Positions 1 through 8,100 of a stretch of DNA of 33,104 bases are shown in pieces. This DNA is from DATAVK01 sp036267755 (GTDB lineage: Bacteria > Actinomycetota > Actinomycetes > JAFAQI01), in assembly GCA_036267755.1 (NCBI GenBank), contig DATAVK010000034.1, forward strand, positions 1 to 33,104. Direction: 5' to 3'. The notes beneath the pieces were generated by a model that was given only the letters and a program-made list of their open reading frames with translations, made no database searches and had not been told where the DNA came from. Made by a program: the position numbers and the translations under genes. Position 1 is the stretch's first letter, and each line of letters opens with the position of its first letter.

Positions 1-1212
1 ACCGGCACGGTCATCGAGGTCGTCAAGGGCGGTCTGATCCTCGACATCGGCCTGCGCGGCTTCCTGCCCGCGTCGCTCGTCGAGATGCGTCGGGTCCGCG
101 ACCTGCAGCCGTACGTCGGCAAGGAGCTCGAGGCCAAGATCATCGAGCTCGACAAGAACCGCAACAACGTTGTGCTCTCCCGCCGCGCCTGGCTCGAGCA
201 GACCCAGAGCGAGGTCCGGCAGAACTTCCTCACCCAGCTGCAGAAGGGTCAGGTCCGCAAGGGCGTCGTCTCCTCGATCGTCAACTTCGGGGCGTTCGTC
301 GACCTCGGCGGCGTCGACGGCCTGGTGCACGTCTCCGAGCTGTCCTGGAAGCACATCGACCACCCGAGCGAGGTCGTCGAGGTCGGCCAGGAGGTCACCG
401 TCGAGGTGCTCGACGTCGACATGGACCGCGAGCGCGTCTCGCTGTCGCTGAAGGCAACGCAGGAAGACCCGTGGCAGGCCTTCGCCCGCACCCACACGAT
501 CGGGCAGGTCGTTCCCGGCCGCGCTACCAAGCTGGTCCCCTTCGGCGCGTTCGTCCGGGTCGCCGAGGGCATCGAAGGCCTGGTGCACATCTCCGAGCTC
601 GCAGAGCGTCACGTCGAGATCCCGGAGCAGGTCGTCAACGTCGGCGACGAGATCTACGTCAAGGTCATCGACGTCGACCTCGAGCGGCGCCGGATCTCGC
701 TGTCACTGAAGCAGGCCAACGAGGGCACGATTGGCGAGGCGCTCGGCGACTCGTTCGACCCGGCGCAGTACGGCATGCCGGCCCAGTACGACGAGGCCGG
801 CAACTACATCTACCCGGAGGGCTTCGACTCCGATACCAACGAGTGGAAGCCGGGCTACGAGACCCAGCAGGCCGAGTGGGAGGCGCAGTACGCCAAGGCG
901 CACGAGCGCTGGGAAGCCCACCAGAAGCAGGTCGAGGCCGCCAAGGTCGCCGACGCCGAGGCCGCTCAGGCCACGTCGTACACCTCGGGCACCGAAGCCC
1001 CGGCCGCGCCGGATGCGGCACCCGGCGGCGGCGGAGGCGGCACGCGGGCCAGCGACACCGCGCTCGCCGAGCTCCGGCGGAAGCTGACCGGCGGCGAGGA
1101 CGACGAGGCCCCGGCCGAGCCCGCGACCGATGTGGCCGATGTGGCCGAGCCGGCCGCCGAGGCCGAGACCGCCCCGGCGGCGGAGCCCGAGGCCGAGACC
1201 CCGGCCGAGTAA
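1..1212 (+). CDS. rpsA: 30S ribosomal protein S1 (5'-truncated by the window edge)
   Basis: Ribosomal protein S1 helps load mRNA onto the 30S subunit. The frame is open from base 1, so the gene starts upstream; 403 codons are present before TAA at 1210-1212. The visible part begins inside one S1 (OB-fold) repeat and continues with two complete repeats at about residues 80-150 and 165-240. The last two carry the hallmark FGAFVDLGGVDGLVHVSEL and FGAFVRVAEGIEGLVHISEL cores. A long Ala/Glu/Pro-rich acidic tail follows, with a Gly6 run near residue 345, as in actinobacterial S1. Position just upstream of coaE agrees with the actinobacterial gene order. The family call is secure; only the N-terminus is missing. 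Confidence 0.96.
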   Translation, partial: TGTVIEVVKGGLILDIGLRGFLPASLVEMRRVRDLQPYVGKELEAKIIELDKNRNNVVLSRRAWLEQTQSEVRQNFLTQLQKGQVRKGVVSSIVNFGAFVDLGGVDGLVHVSELSWKHIDHPSEVVEVGQEVTVEVLDVDMDRERVSLSLKATQEDPWQAFARTHTIGQVVPGRATKLVPFGAFVRVAEGIEGLVHISELAERHVEIPEQVVNVGDEIYVKVIDVDLERRRISLSLKQANEGTIGEALGDSFDPAQYGMPAQYDEAGNYIYPEGFDSDTNEWKPGYETQQAEWEAQYAKAHERWEAHQKQVEAAKVADAEAAQATSYTSGTEAPAAPDAAPGGGGGGTRASDTALAELRRKLTGGEDDEAPAEPATDVADVAEPAAEAETAPAAEPEAETPAE

Positions 1213-1231
1213 CACCGGCGAATAAGACGCG

Positions 1232-1864
1232 GTGCTGACCGTCGGCCTCACGGGGGGGATCGGTTCCGGGAAGAGCGCCGCCGCGCAGAAGTTGGCGGCG
1301 CTCGGCGCGATCATCGTCGACTCCGATGCGATCGCCCGTGACGTCGTGGCGCCGGGCACGGACGGGCTGGCGCAAGTCGTCCAGGCATTCGGCGAGGACA
1401 TCCTCGACACTGACGGGTCGCTGGACCGCAAGCGGCTCGCGGCACGCGTCTTCGACGACGATGATGCCCGTGCCCGGCTGAACGCCATCGTCCACCCGCT
1501 GGTCCGCGAGCAGACGATCAACCGTTTCCTGGCCGCCGCTCAGAGCAACCCGGACGGGATCGTCGTCAACGACGTGCCGCTGCTGGTCGAGGGGGGCCTG
1601 CAGGACCGGTACGACGTGGTGGTGGTGGTCGACGTACCCGAGGAGGTCCAGCTCGAGCGGCTGACCGGACCTCGCGGGATGGACGAGCCCGACGCGAAGG
1701 CGCGGATCGCGTCGCAGGCCAGCCGGGCGGAGCGGCTGGCCGTCGCCGACCACGTCATCGACAACAGCGGCGACCTCGACGCCCTGGACGCCGAGGTGGA
1801 CCGGGTCTGGGACCAACTGGCCCGTCGCGCCGCCCGCACCAATGGCCCATCGGTGGGGCTATAG
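1232..1864 (+). CDS. coaE: Dephospho-CoA kinase
   Basis: CoaE phosphorylates the 3'-hydroxyl of the ribose in dephospho-CoA with ATP, the last step of coenzyme A synthesis in the cytosol. The 210-residue protein opens with the P-loop GGIGSGKS (residues 8-15). It continues with the DSDAIAR motif (substrate-binding Asp) and ends with an RGMDEPDAKARIASQ-like lid segment. Start is GTG at 1232, 19 nt after the rpsA stop, with no clear Shine-Dalgarno. It is a single-domain enzyme without the C-terminal GrpB-like domain fused to mycobacterial CoaE. The stop codon (1862-1864) lies at the centre of a 40-bp palindrome, so the last codons and the likely terminator overlap. Confidence 0.95.
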   Translation: MLTVGLTGGIGSGKSAAAQKLAALGAIIVDSDAIARDVVAPGTDGLAQVVQAFGEDILDTDGSLDRKRLAARVFDDDDARARLNAIVHPLVREQTINRFLAAAQSNPDGIVVNDVPLLVEGGLQDRYDVVVVVDVPEEVQLERLTGPRGMDEPDAKARIASQASRAERLAVADHVIDNSGDLDALDAEVDRVWDQLARRAARTNGPSVGL

Positions 1865-1881
1865 CCGCACCAATGGGCCAT
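1842..1881. repeat. 40-bp imperfect palindrome at the end of coaE (probable terminator or extragenic palindromic element)
   Basis: Two 20-nt arms meet at 1861/1862, with 18 of 20 positions complementary. The outer ends are ATGGCCCAT and ATGGGCCAT and the core is GGCTATAGCC. The transcript would form a very stable hairpin, but no T-run follows, so this is not a canonical intrinsic terminator. It covers the coaE stop codon and sits 27 bp before the uvrB promoter hexamer. A second element of identical length and symmetry lies after uvrA (26064-26103). Confidence 0.8.
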
Positions 1882-1907
1882 GCGTGGGAAGTGTCCGACC
1901 CTCGGCG

Positions 1908-1913
1908 TACGTT
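1908..1913 (+). promoter_or_regulatory. Putative -10 hexamer (TACGTT) for a leaderless uvrB transcript
   Basis: TACGTT fits the actinobacterial -10 consensus TAnnnT. Its last T is 8 nt before a GTG at 1922, so transcription would begin at or next to that codon. No convincing -35 element or Shine-Dalgarno is seen. The same arrangement recurs before five other genes in the window. Confidence 0.45.
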
Positions 1914-1915
1914 GA

Positions 1916-4030
1916 TTGACTGTGGCCACCCAGACCTCAATCCGCCCCAAGCAGGCCGACTTCGTCGTCGTGTCCGACTTCGAGCCGTCGGGTGACCAGC
2001 CGGCGGCGATCGAGGAGCTCGAACGCCGGGTCCGAGCCGGCGCCCGGGACACCGTCCTGCTCGGCGCGACCGGCACCGGCAAGTCGGCGACGACCGCCTG
2101 GCTGATCGAGAAGCTGCAGCGCCCCACCCTGGTGATGGCGCCCAACAAGACCTTGGCCGCGCAGCTCGCCAACGAGTTCCGCGAGCTGCTCCCCAACAAC
2201 GCCGTCGAGTACTTCGTCTCCTATTACGACTACTACCAGCCCGAGGCCTACGTCCCGCAGACCGACACCTACATCGAGAAGGACTCCTCGATCAACGAGG
2301 AGGTCGAGCGGCTCCGCCACTCCGCGACCATGAGCCTGCTCACCCGCCGGGACGTCGTCGTCGTTGCGAGCGTCTCCTGCATCTACGGACTCGGCACCCC
2401 GCAGGAGTACGTCGATCGCTGCGTCCAGCTCGACGTCGGCCAGACGATCGACCGCGACTCGCTGCTGCGCCGGTTCGTGAGCGTGCAGTACACCCGCAAC
2501 GACCTGGCGTTCACCCGCGGCACGTTCCGGGTGCGCGGCGACACGATCGAGATCTTCCCGGTCTACCAGGAGCTCGCGGTCCGGATCGAGATGTTCGGTG
2601 ACGAGATCGAGCGGATCTCGATCCTCCACCCGCTGACCGGCGAGGTGATCAGCGACGACCAGACGGTGCTGATCTTCCCGGCGACGCACTACGTCGCCGG
2701 CCCGGAGCGGATGGAACGCGCGATCGCCGGCATCGAGGTCGAGCTGGAGACCCAGCTGGCCGACATGGAGAAGGCCGGCAAGCTGCTCGAGGCCCAGCGA
2801 CTGCGGATGCGTACGACGTACGACATCGAGATGATGCGGCAGGTCGGGTTCTGCTCCGGCATCGAGAACTACTCGCGCCACATCGACGGTCGCGCTCAGG
2901 GCACGCCGCCACATACCCTGCTCGACTACTTCCCGGACGACTTCCTGCTCGTCATCGACGAGTCGCATGTCACCGTTCCGCAGATCGGCGGGATGTACGA
3001 AGGCGACATGTCCCGCAAGCGGACGCTGGTCGACCACGGCTTCCGGCTGCCGAGCGCGATGGACAACCGGCCGCTGCGCTGGGAGGAGTTCCTCGAGCGG
3101 ATCAAGCAGACCGTCTACCTGTCCGCGACACCGGGACCCTACGAGCTGGGCCGGGTCAAGGACGACGTCGTCGAGCAGGTGATCCGCCCGACCGGGCTGG
3201 TCGACCCGAAGATCGTCGTCAAGCCGCCCAAGGGCCAGATCGACGACCTGATGCACGAGATCACGATCCGGGCGGAGCGCAACGAACGCGTCCTCGTCAC
3301 GACGCTCACCAAAAAGATGGCCGAGGACCTCACCGACTACCTGCTCGAGCACTCGGTGCGGGTCCGCTACCTGCACAGCGAGGTCGACACGCTTCGCCGG
3401 GTCGAGTTGCTGCGTGAGCTGCGGACCGGGGATTTCGACGTCCTGGTCGGGATCAACCTGCTGCGTGAGGGGCTCGACCTTCCCGAGGTGTCCTTGGTGT
3501 CCATCCTTGACGCCGACAAGGAAGGCTTCCTGCGATCCGGGACATCGTTGATCCAGACGATCGGGCGCGCCGCGCGCAACGTCTCCGGCGAGGTACACAT
3601 GTACGCCGACACGATCACGCCGTCGATGCAGAAGGCGATCGAAGAGACCGACCGGCGCCGCGAGAAGCAGATCGAATACAACACCGCGAACGGCATCGAC
3701 CCGACGCCGCTGCGCAAGCGGATCGCCGACATCCTCGGCGACATCGTGCGCTCGGATGACTCGCTGATCGGTGGCGGCGGCCGGCAGCAGTCTCGCGGCA
3801 AGACCCCGGTGCCCGGCATGGGCAGCAAGTCACCGACCGCCGGCCAGCATGCCGCCGAGCTCGCTGGGATGCCGAAGGCCGAGCTGTCCCGGCTGATCCA
3901 GCAGCTGCAGGACCAGATGCACACGTCCGCCGCTGAGCTGCAGTTCGAGCTCGCGGCCCGGCTGCGCGACGAAGTCAACGAGCTGAAGAAAGAGCTGCGC
4001 GCCATGGATGCCGCGGGTGTCCGGGGCTGA
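1916..4030 (+). CDS. uvrB: Excinuclease ABC subunit B
   Basis: UvrB is the damage-verifying helicase-like subunit of nucleotide-excision repair; UvrA loads it on DNA and it recruits UvrC. From a TTG at 1916 the protein has 704 residues. Visible parts are Walker A GATGTGKS (50-57), the beta-hairpin YYDYYQPEAY that clamps DNA, and Walker B with DESH (348-351). The C-terminal helicase motifs follow, including the QTIGRAAR motif VI. The UVR coiled-coil that contacts UvrC is at the C-terminus (about 665-700). The start could instead be GTG at 1922, which fits the leaderless promoter at 1908-1913 better. Length and motifs are those of an intact enzyme. Confidence 0.97.
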   Translation: MTVATQTSIRPKQADFVVVSDFEPSGDQPAAIEELERRVRAGARDTVLLGATGTGKSATTAWLIEKLQRPTLVMAPNKTLAAQLANEFRELLPNNAVEYFVSYYDYYQPEAYVPQTDTYIEKDSSINEEVERLRHSATMSLLTRRDVVVVASVSCIYGLGTPQEYVDRCVQLDVGQTIDRDSLLRRFVSVQYTRNDLAFTRGTFRVRGDTIEIFPVYQELAVRIEMFGDEIERISILHPLTGEVISDDQTVLIFPATHYVAGPERMERAIAGIEVELETQLADMEKAGKLLEAQRLRMRTTYDIEMMRQVGFCSGIENYSRHIDGRAQGTPPHTLLDYFPDDFLLVIDESHVTVPQIGGMYEGDMSRKRTLVDHGFRLPSAMDNRPLRWEEFLERIKQTVYLSATPGPYELGRVKDDVVEQVIRPTGLVDPKIVVKPPKGQIDDLMHEITIRAERNERVLVTTLTKKMAEDLTDYLLEHSVRVRYLHSEVDTLRRVELLRELRTGDFDVLVGINLLREGLDLPEVSLVSILDADKEGFLRSGTSLIQTIGRAARNVSGEVHMYADTITPSMQKAIEETDRRREKQIEYNTANGIDPTPLRKRIADILGDIVRSDDSLIGGGGRQQSRGKTPVPGMGSKSPTAGQHAAELAGMPKAELSRLIQQLQDQMHTSAAELQFELAARLRDEVNELKKELRAMDAAGVRG

Positions 4031-4039
4031 GTCGTCGTG

Positions 4040-4378
4040 ATGACCCGCAACGACGTGCTGGCCTACTGCCTGGCCAAGCCGGGCGCAGCGCCCGATCAGC
4101 CGTGGGAGGGCGACTTTGTCGCCAAGGTCGCCGGCAAGATCTTCGCGTTCACTGGCGAGACCACCGTCGGGGTGAAGTGCGGTCGTGACCGGGACGAGGC
4201 AGCCGAGCTAAGAGAGCGGCACCCGGACGACGTCACGGTGATGGCCTACATCGGGCGGTTCGGGTGGAATACCGTGCGCCTCGACGGCACCGTCGCGGAC
4301 GACGAGATCCGCGAGCTGATCGACCGCTCCTATGCCGACATTGTGGCGCGGTTGCCGAAGGCCAAACGACCGGTCTGA
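4040..4378 (+). CDS. MmcQ/YjbR family protein (DUF419)
   Basis: A small cytosolic protein of about 112 residues belonging to the MmcQ/YjbR family, which adopts a CyaY-like fold and has no settled biochemical role. Family signs are the N-terminal PGAAPDQPWEGDFVAKVAGK stretch, the central GVKCGRD segment, the W-N-TVRLDG motif and the C-terminal ELIDRSY helix. Two adjacent starts are possible, GTG at 4037 and ATG at 4040; I chose ATG. It follows uvrB by under 10 nt and is probably co-transcribed with it. Linkage to uvrB does not prove a role in repair. Confidence 0.85.
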   Translation: MTRNDVLAYCLAKPGAAPDQPWEGDFVAKVAGKIFAFTGETTVGVKCGRDRDEAAELRERHPDDVTVMAYIGRFGWNTVRLDGTVADDEIRELIDRSYADIVARLPKAKRPV

Positions 4379-4395
4379 GGAGGCATCGCATCGAC

Positions 4396-4401
4396 TATCG
4401 T
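4396..4401 (+). promoter_or_regulatory. Putative -10 hexamer (TATCGT) for the methyltransferase gene
   Basis: TATCGT ends 8 nt before the ATG at 4410. A GAGGAGG stretch at 4377-4383 is too far (26 nt) to act as Shine-Dalgarno for that ATG, so a leaderless start is the simpler reading. No -35 element is obvious. Confidence 0.4.
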
Positions 4402-4409
4402 CGCGGGCG

Positions 4410-5168
4410 ATGCCTACCGACCGCGACGTCGCTGCACTCACGAGCGTCCTCGCTGACATCTCGGGCGTCGAAGGCTGGCTGACCCCCGCTCAGGCCCGCC
4501 GGCTGTGGAACCGCGCGGGCCGTGTCCCCGCGGGCGGCACGATCGTCGAGATCGGGTCGTTCCGGGGTCGCTCGGCCATCGTGCTGGCGCGCGCCTCGGA
4601 GCTCAACGTCGCCGTGGTCGCGATAGATCCGCATGGCGGCGGCGACCGCGGTCCTGGTGAGATCACGGCCGATGCGGCGCGTGGTGAGGCGGACCACACC
4701 GCCTTTCACGACAACATCGACCTGGCGGGGGTCTCGGATCGAATCCGTCATATTCGCACGTTCTCGTCACAGGCGCTGGGCGATGTCTCCGACCCGGTCG
4801 ACCTGCTCTATGTCGACGGCGCTCATCGCTATCACCCGGCTCGGGACGACCTGATGGCGTGGGGTGCCCAGGTGAGAACCGGCGGCACCCTCCTCGTGCA
4901 CGACTCGTTCAACGCCGTCGGCGTGACACTCGCCATGCTGCGCGTGCTGGTCTTCGGCTCCTCATACCGGTACGTCGGGAGAGACGGGTCGCTCGCTGAG
5001 TACCGCCGGGTGTCGCTGCGCGGCGGTGCCCGCGGGATCAACATCGTCCGACAGCTCTGCCAGCTGCCGTATTTCGCTCGCATGGTGTTGGTGAAGGTCG
5101 CGTTAAGCCTGCGTGCCTACCCTGTCGCGCGTGCCCTCGGCCACTCGACACGTGACTGGCCCTTCTGA
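4410..5168 (+). CDS. Class I SAM-dependent methyltransferase (Methyltransf_24 type)
   Basis: A 252-residue cytosolic methyltransferase with a Rossmann fold. Motif I is VEIGSFRGRS (about residues 45-54), an acidic residue follows in VVAIDPHGGG, and motif DLLYVDGAHRY (about 131-141) matches the Methyltransf_24 pattern often found in glycan and cell-wall loci. The acceptor is unknown. ATG at 4410 was chosen because an upstream in-frame ATG at 4332 would run deep into the preceding gene and add a non-family sequence. Its 3' end abuts or overlaps the AftD-like gene, so the two are probably co-transcribed and the substrate may be a sugar of the same glycan (inference). Confidence 0.85.
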   Translation: MPTDRDVAALTSVLADISGVEGWLTPAQARRLWNRAGRVPAGGTIVEIGSFRGRSAIVLARASELNVAVVAIDPHGGGDRGPGEITADAARGEADHTAFHDNIDLAGVSDRIRHIRTFSSQALGDVSDPVDLLYVDGAHRYHPARDDLMAWGAQVRTGGTLLVHDSFNAVGVTLAMLRVLVFGSSYRYVGRDGSLAEYRRVSLRGGARGINIVRQLCQLPYFARMVLVKVALSLRAYPVARALGHSTRDWPF

Positions 5169-8100
5169 GGTGACCACCCCGGTTCTCGGGGGCACTGGAG
5201 CGCGCACCACGCGACGGTTCCAGCTGGCCGCGATCTGCCTGGGGCTGACGCTTCTCGTGTTCAGCCAGAGCTCCGGGCTGGAGGCCGCTGACACCAAGCT
5301 GGATCTCGTCGTCGCGCCGTGGCGCTTCCTGAGTCATGCCGTCACGATGTGGGATCCGACGGCCGGATCCGGTCAGCTCCAAGACCAGGCTTACGGCTAC
5401 CTGTTCCCCATGGGGCCGTTCTTCCTGATCGGTCATTGGATGCAGCTGCCCGCCTGGGTGGTCCAACGGAGTTGGGAGTCGCTGCTCCTCGTCGTCGCCT
5501 TCCTGGGCACCGTCCGACTCTCGCGTCTGCTCGGGGTCAAGGGTTTCTGGCCCAGGGTCGCGTCGGGGCTTGCGTATGCCCTCGCGCCGCGGATGCTGAT
5601 GGAGATCGGTGTCATCTCCTCGGAGCTGTTGCCGGTCGTCGTCGCGCCCTGGGTGCTCATTCCGCTCGTCCGTGGCTCGCTCACGGGTTCGCCTCGCCGG
5701 GCGGCCGCCGCCTCGGGTGTCGCCCTGCTGTTCGCGAGCGGCATCAACGCGTCTGCCACGCTGGCCATTCTTCCGTTGCCCGCGCTCTGGCTGCTCTCGC
5801 GGCGTCGAGGCCCACGCCGGGCAGCGCTGATGCGCTGGTGGGTGCTGTCCGTCACGCTCGCCTGCCTGTGGTGGGTGGTTCCACTGGTCGTTCTCGGGCG
5901 CTACGGCTCGCCCTTCCTGAACTGGATCGAGTCCAGTGCGGTCACGACCAGCCCGACGTCCCTGGCGACGTCGCTGCGCGGCTCCGAGCACTGGGAGGCT
6001 TACCTGGGGCCGGGGACCTGGCCGGCGGGATGGGACTTCGTCTCGGCCCACGCGATCGTGCTGGCCACCGCGGTGGTCGCGCTGGTGGGTGTCGTGGGCA
6101 TCTCACTGCGACGGACCCCGCACCGGCTGTTCCTCGCCACCAGCCTCACGGTCGGGCTGATTCTCATCACGTTCGGACACGTCGACTCGATTGGCCCGTT
6201 GTTCGCGGGCCGCGAGCGGCTCAGTCTGGACGGGGCGCTGAATGCCTTCCGCAACATCCACAAGTTCGACCCCGTGGTCAGGCTGCCGGTCGCCATCGGT
6301 CTCGGCAATGCGGTGGCCGCCGCCGCCGCGCGACTGCCTGATAGTTGGGCGCTGCGGATGGGTCGCCGTACGACGGCGTTTGCCCCCATGCCGCTCGCGG
6401 CGATGGTCGCGGTGGCGGTCGCCGTCATCGCGATCGCGCCGGCCATCGGAAACGAGCTCGTCCCGCAGACCCGGTCCGTCAACGAGCCGTCGTACTGGAC
6501 CCAGGCCGGGAGCTGGCTCGGCGACCATCCCGGGCGCACGCTCGTCGTGCCGGGTGCCGCCCAACCGGTGTACATCTGGGGGAGCCCCAGGGACGACGCC
6601 CTCCAGCCGGTCGCTGACGGGCCGTGGGCGGTTCGCGATGCTGCTCCCGAGGGGCAACCGGGGTACGTGCGCCTGCTCGACGAGATCGAGCAGCAACTCT
6701 CGGAGGGGCAACGGTCCACAGCTTTGTCGGATCTCCTGACGAGTGCTGGGATCCGCTACGTCATGGTCCGGCGAGACTTGGACACCGGGCTGTCCGGGTC
6801 TACACCGTTGCTCTACACCGAGCTCACCCTCGAGAACACTCCGGGGTTCACGCAGGTGGCGCACTTCGGTCCGAACCTGTCGGCACCGTCGGATCCCAAT
6901 CGGCTCACCGACTTCGGCGCGACTCGACCGGCCGGTTCCGTGACGGTGTACCAGAATCCGGGCTGGCAGGGCGCCGCCGCCTTGCTCCCCACGTCACAGG
7001 CAGTCGCTGCCAACGGATCCGCCGACTCGTTGACGCAGCTGAGCGCGGCGGGGGTAGGTCCTGACAGCCCGGTGCTGTTCGGCTCCGCCTCGAAGCAGGC
7101 GACCGACGCCCATCCCGAGACCGTTCTCGATGACGGCGTCAGACGACGCGAGTTCGGGTTCGGCGGGATCAGCCAGTACTCCGCAACCATGACCGCGACC
7201 CAACCCTTCACCACAACACGCGCTGCCCACGACTACCTGCCTAGTCCTGGGCCGCCGTTGTCGACGGTGAAATACCTAGGAATCGGCGGGGTGAGCGCCT
7301 CATCATCGGGCGCTGACGCGGATGCCATCCTCAACGCCAGCCCGGAGAACGGTCCGTGGTCCGCTCTCGACGGCCGCCCGAAGACGGCGTGGCGGATCGG
7401 CGACCTGTCAGGCGCCGTCGGCCAATGGTGGCAGGTCAACCTGCTGCATTCGATCAACGCACCCAGCATCAACGTGGCCTTCGCCGGCGAGGGGTCCGCC
7501 TATCCGAGCCGGATCCGGGTCACGACCGCCACTGGGTCGCTCGACCAGAACCTGTCCCCTGACGGTCTCAGTCAGCCGGTCGCTCTCCCGGCGGGGCCCA
7601 CTCAGATGGTCCGCATCACGTTCCTCGCGGTCGCCGGAGGGTCGCCCGGATATGGAGTGGGCATCACCGCGGTGACGATCGCCGGCGTCACCGCGCAACG
7701 CACTCTCGTCGTCCCGAACTCCGACGTCCCCGATGTCATGTCGTTCGCGGTGGCGGAGGGCAATCGTCCGAAGTGCCTGACCGTCTCGGACTCCCCGGGC
7801 TGCGAGTCCTCGTTCGTCCGTCACGGCGAGGAGGACACGACCCTCGATCGCTCGTTCACGCTCTCGACGGACCAGGCGTACCGGGTCCACGCGTTGCTTC
7901 ATCTGAAGAATGGCCCGTATCTGAACAATCTGCTCGACCGCGGGAACCCGCTCCGAGCGATCGCCTCATCGACGAACTCCGCCGATCCCAGGAACCGTGC
8001 CGGAGCCGCGGTCGACGGCAGCGACGCGACCGGGTGGGTGGCCGCTGCCGGGGACCGCAATCCCGCCTTGACGATCAGCACCAAACGTCGCGTTGTGCTG

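Noticed and set aside
1021..1045. Gly-coding GGC run in rpsA as a possible microsatellite switch
   Set aside because: It is in the low-complexity C-terminal tail usual for actinobacterial S1, and repeat changes would mostly stay in frame.
4332..4409. Upstream ATG at 4332 as start of the methyltransferase
   Set aside because: It lies within the preceding gene, adds 26 residues unlike the family, and a promoter-like hexamer favours ATG at 4410.
5113..5169. Treating the 56-bp overlap of methyltransferase and AftD-like genes as a real overlapping pair
   Set aside because: GTG at 5170 gives a clean junction and keeps all membrane helices, so the overlap may be only a start-site artefact.
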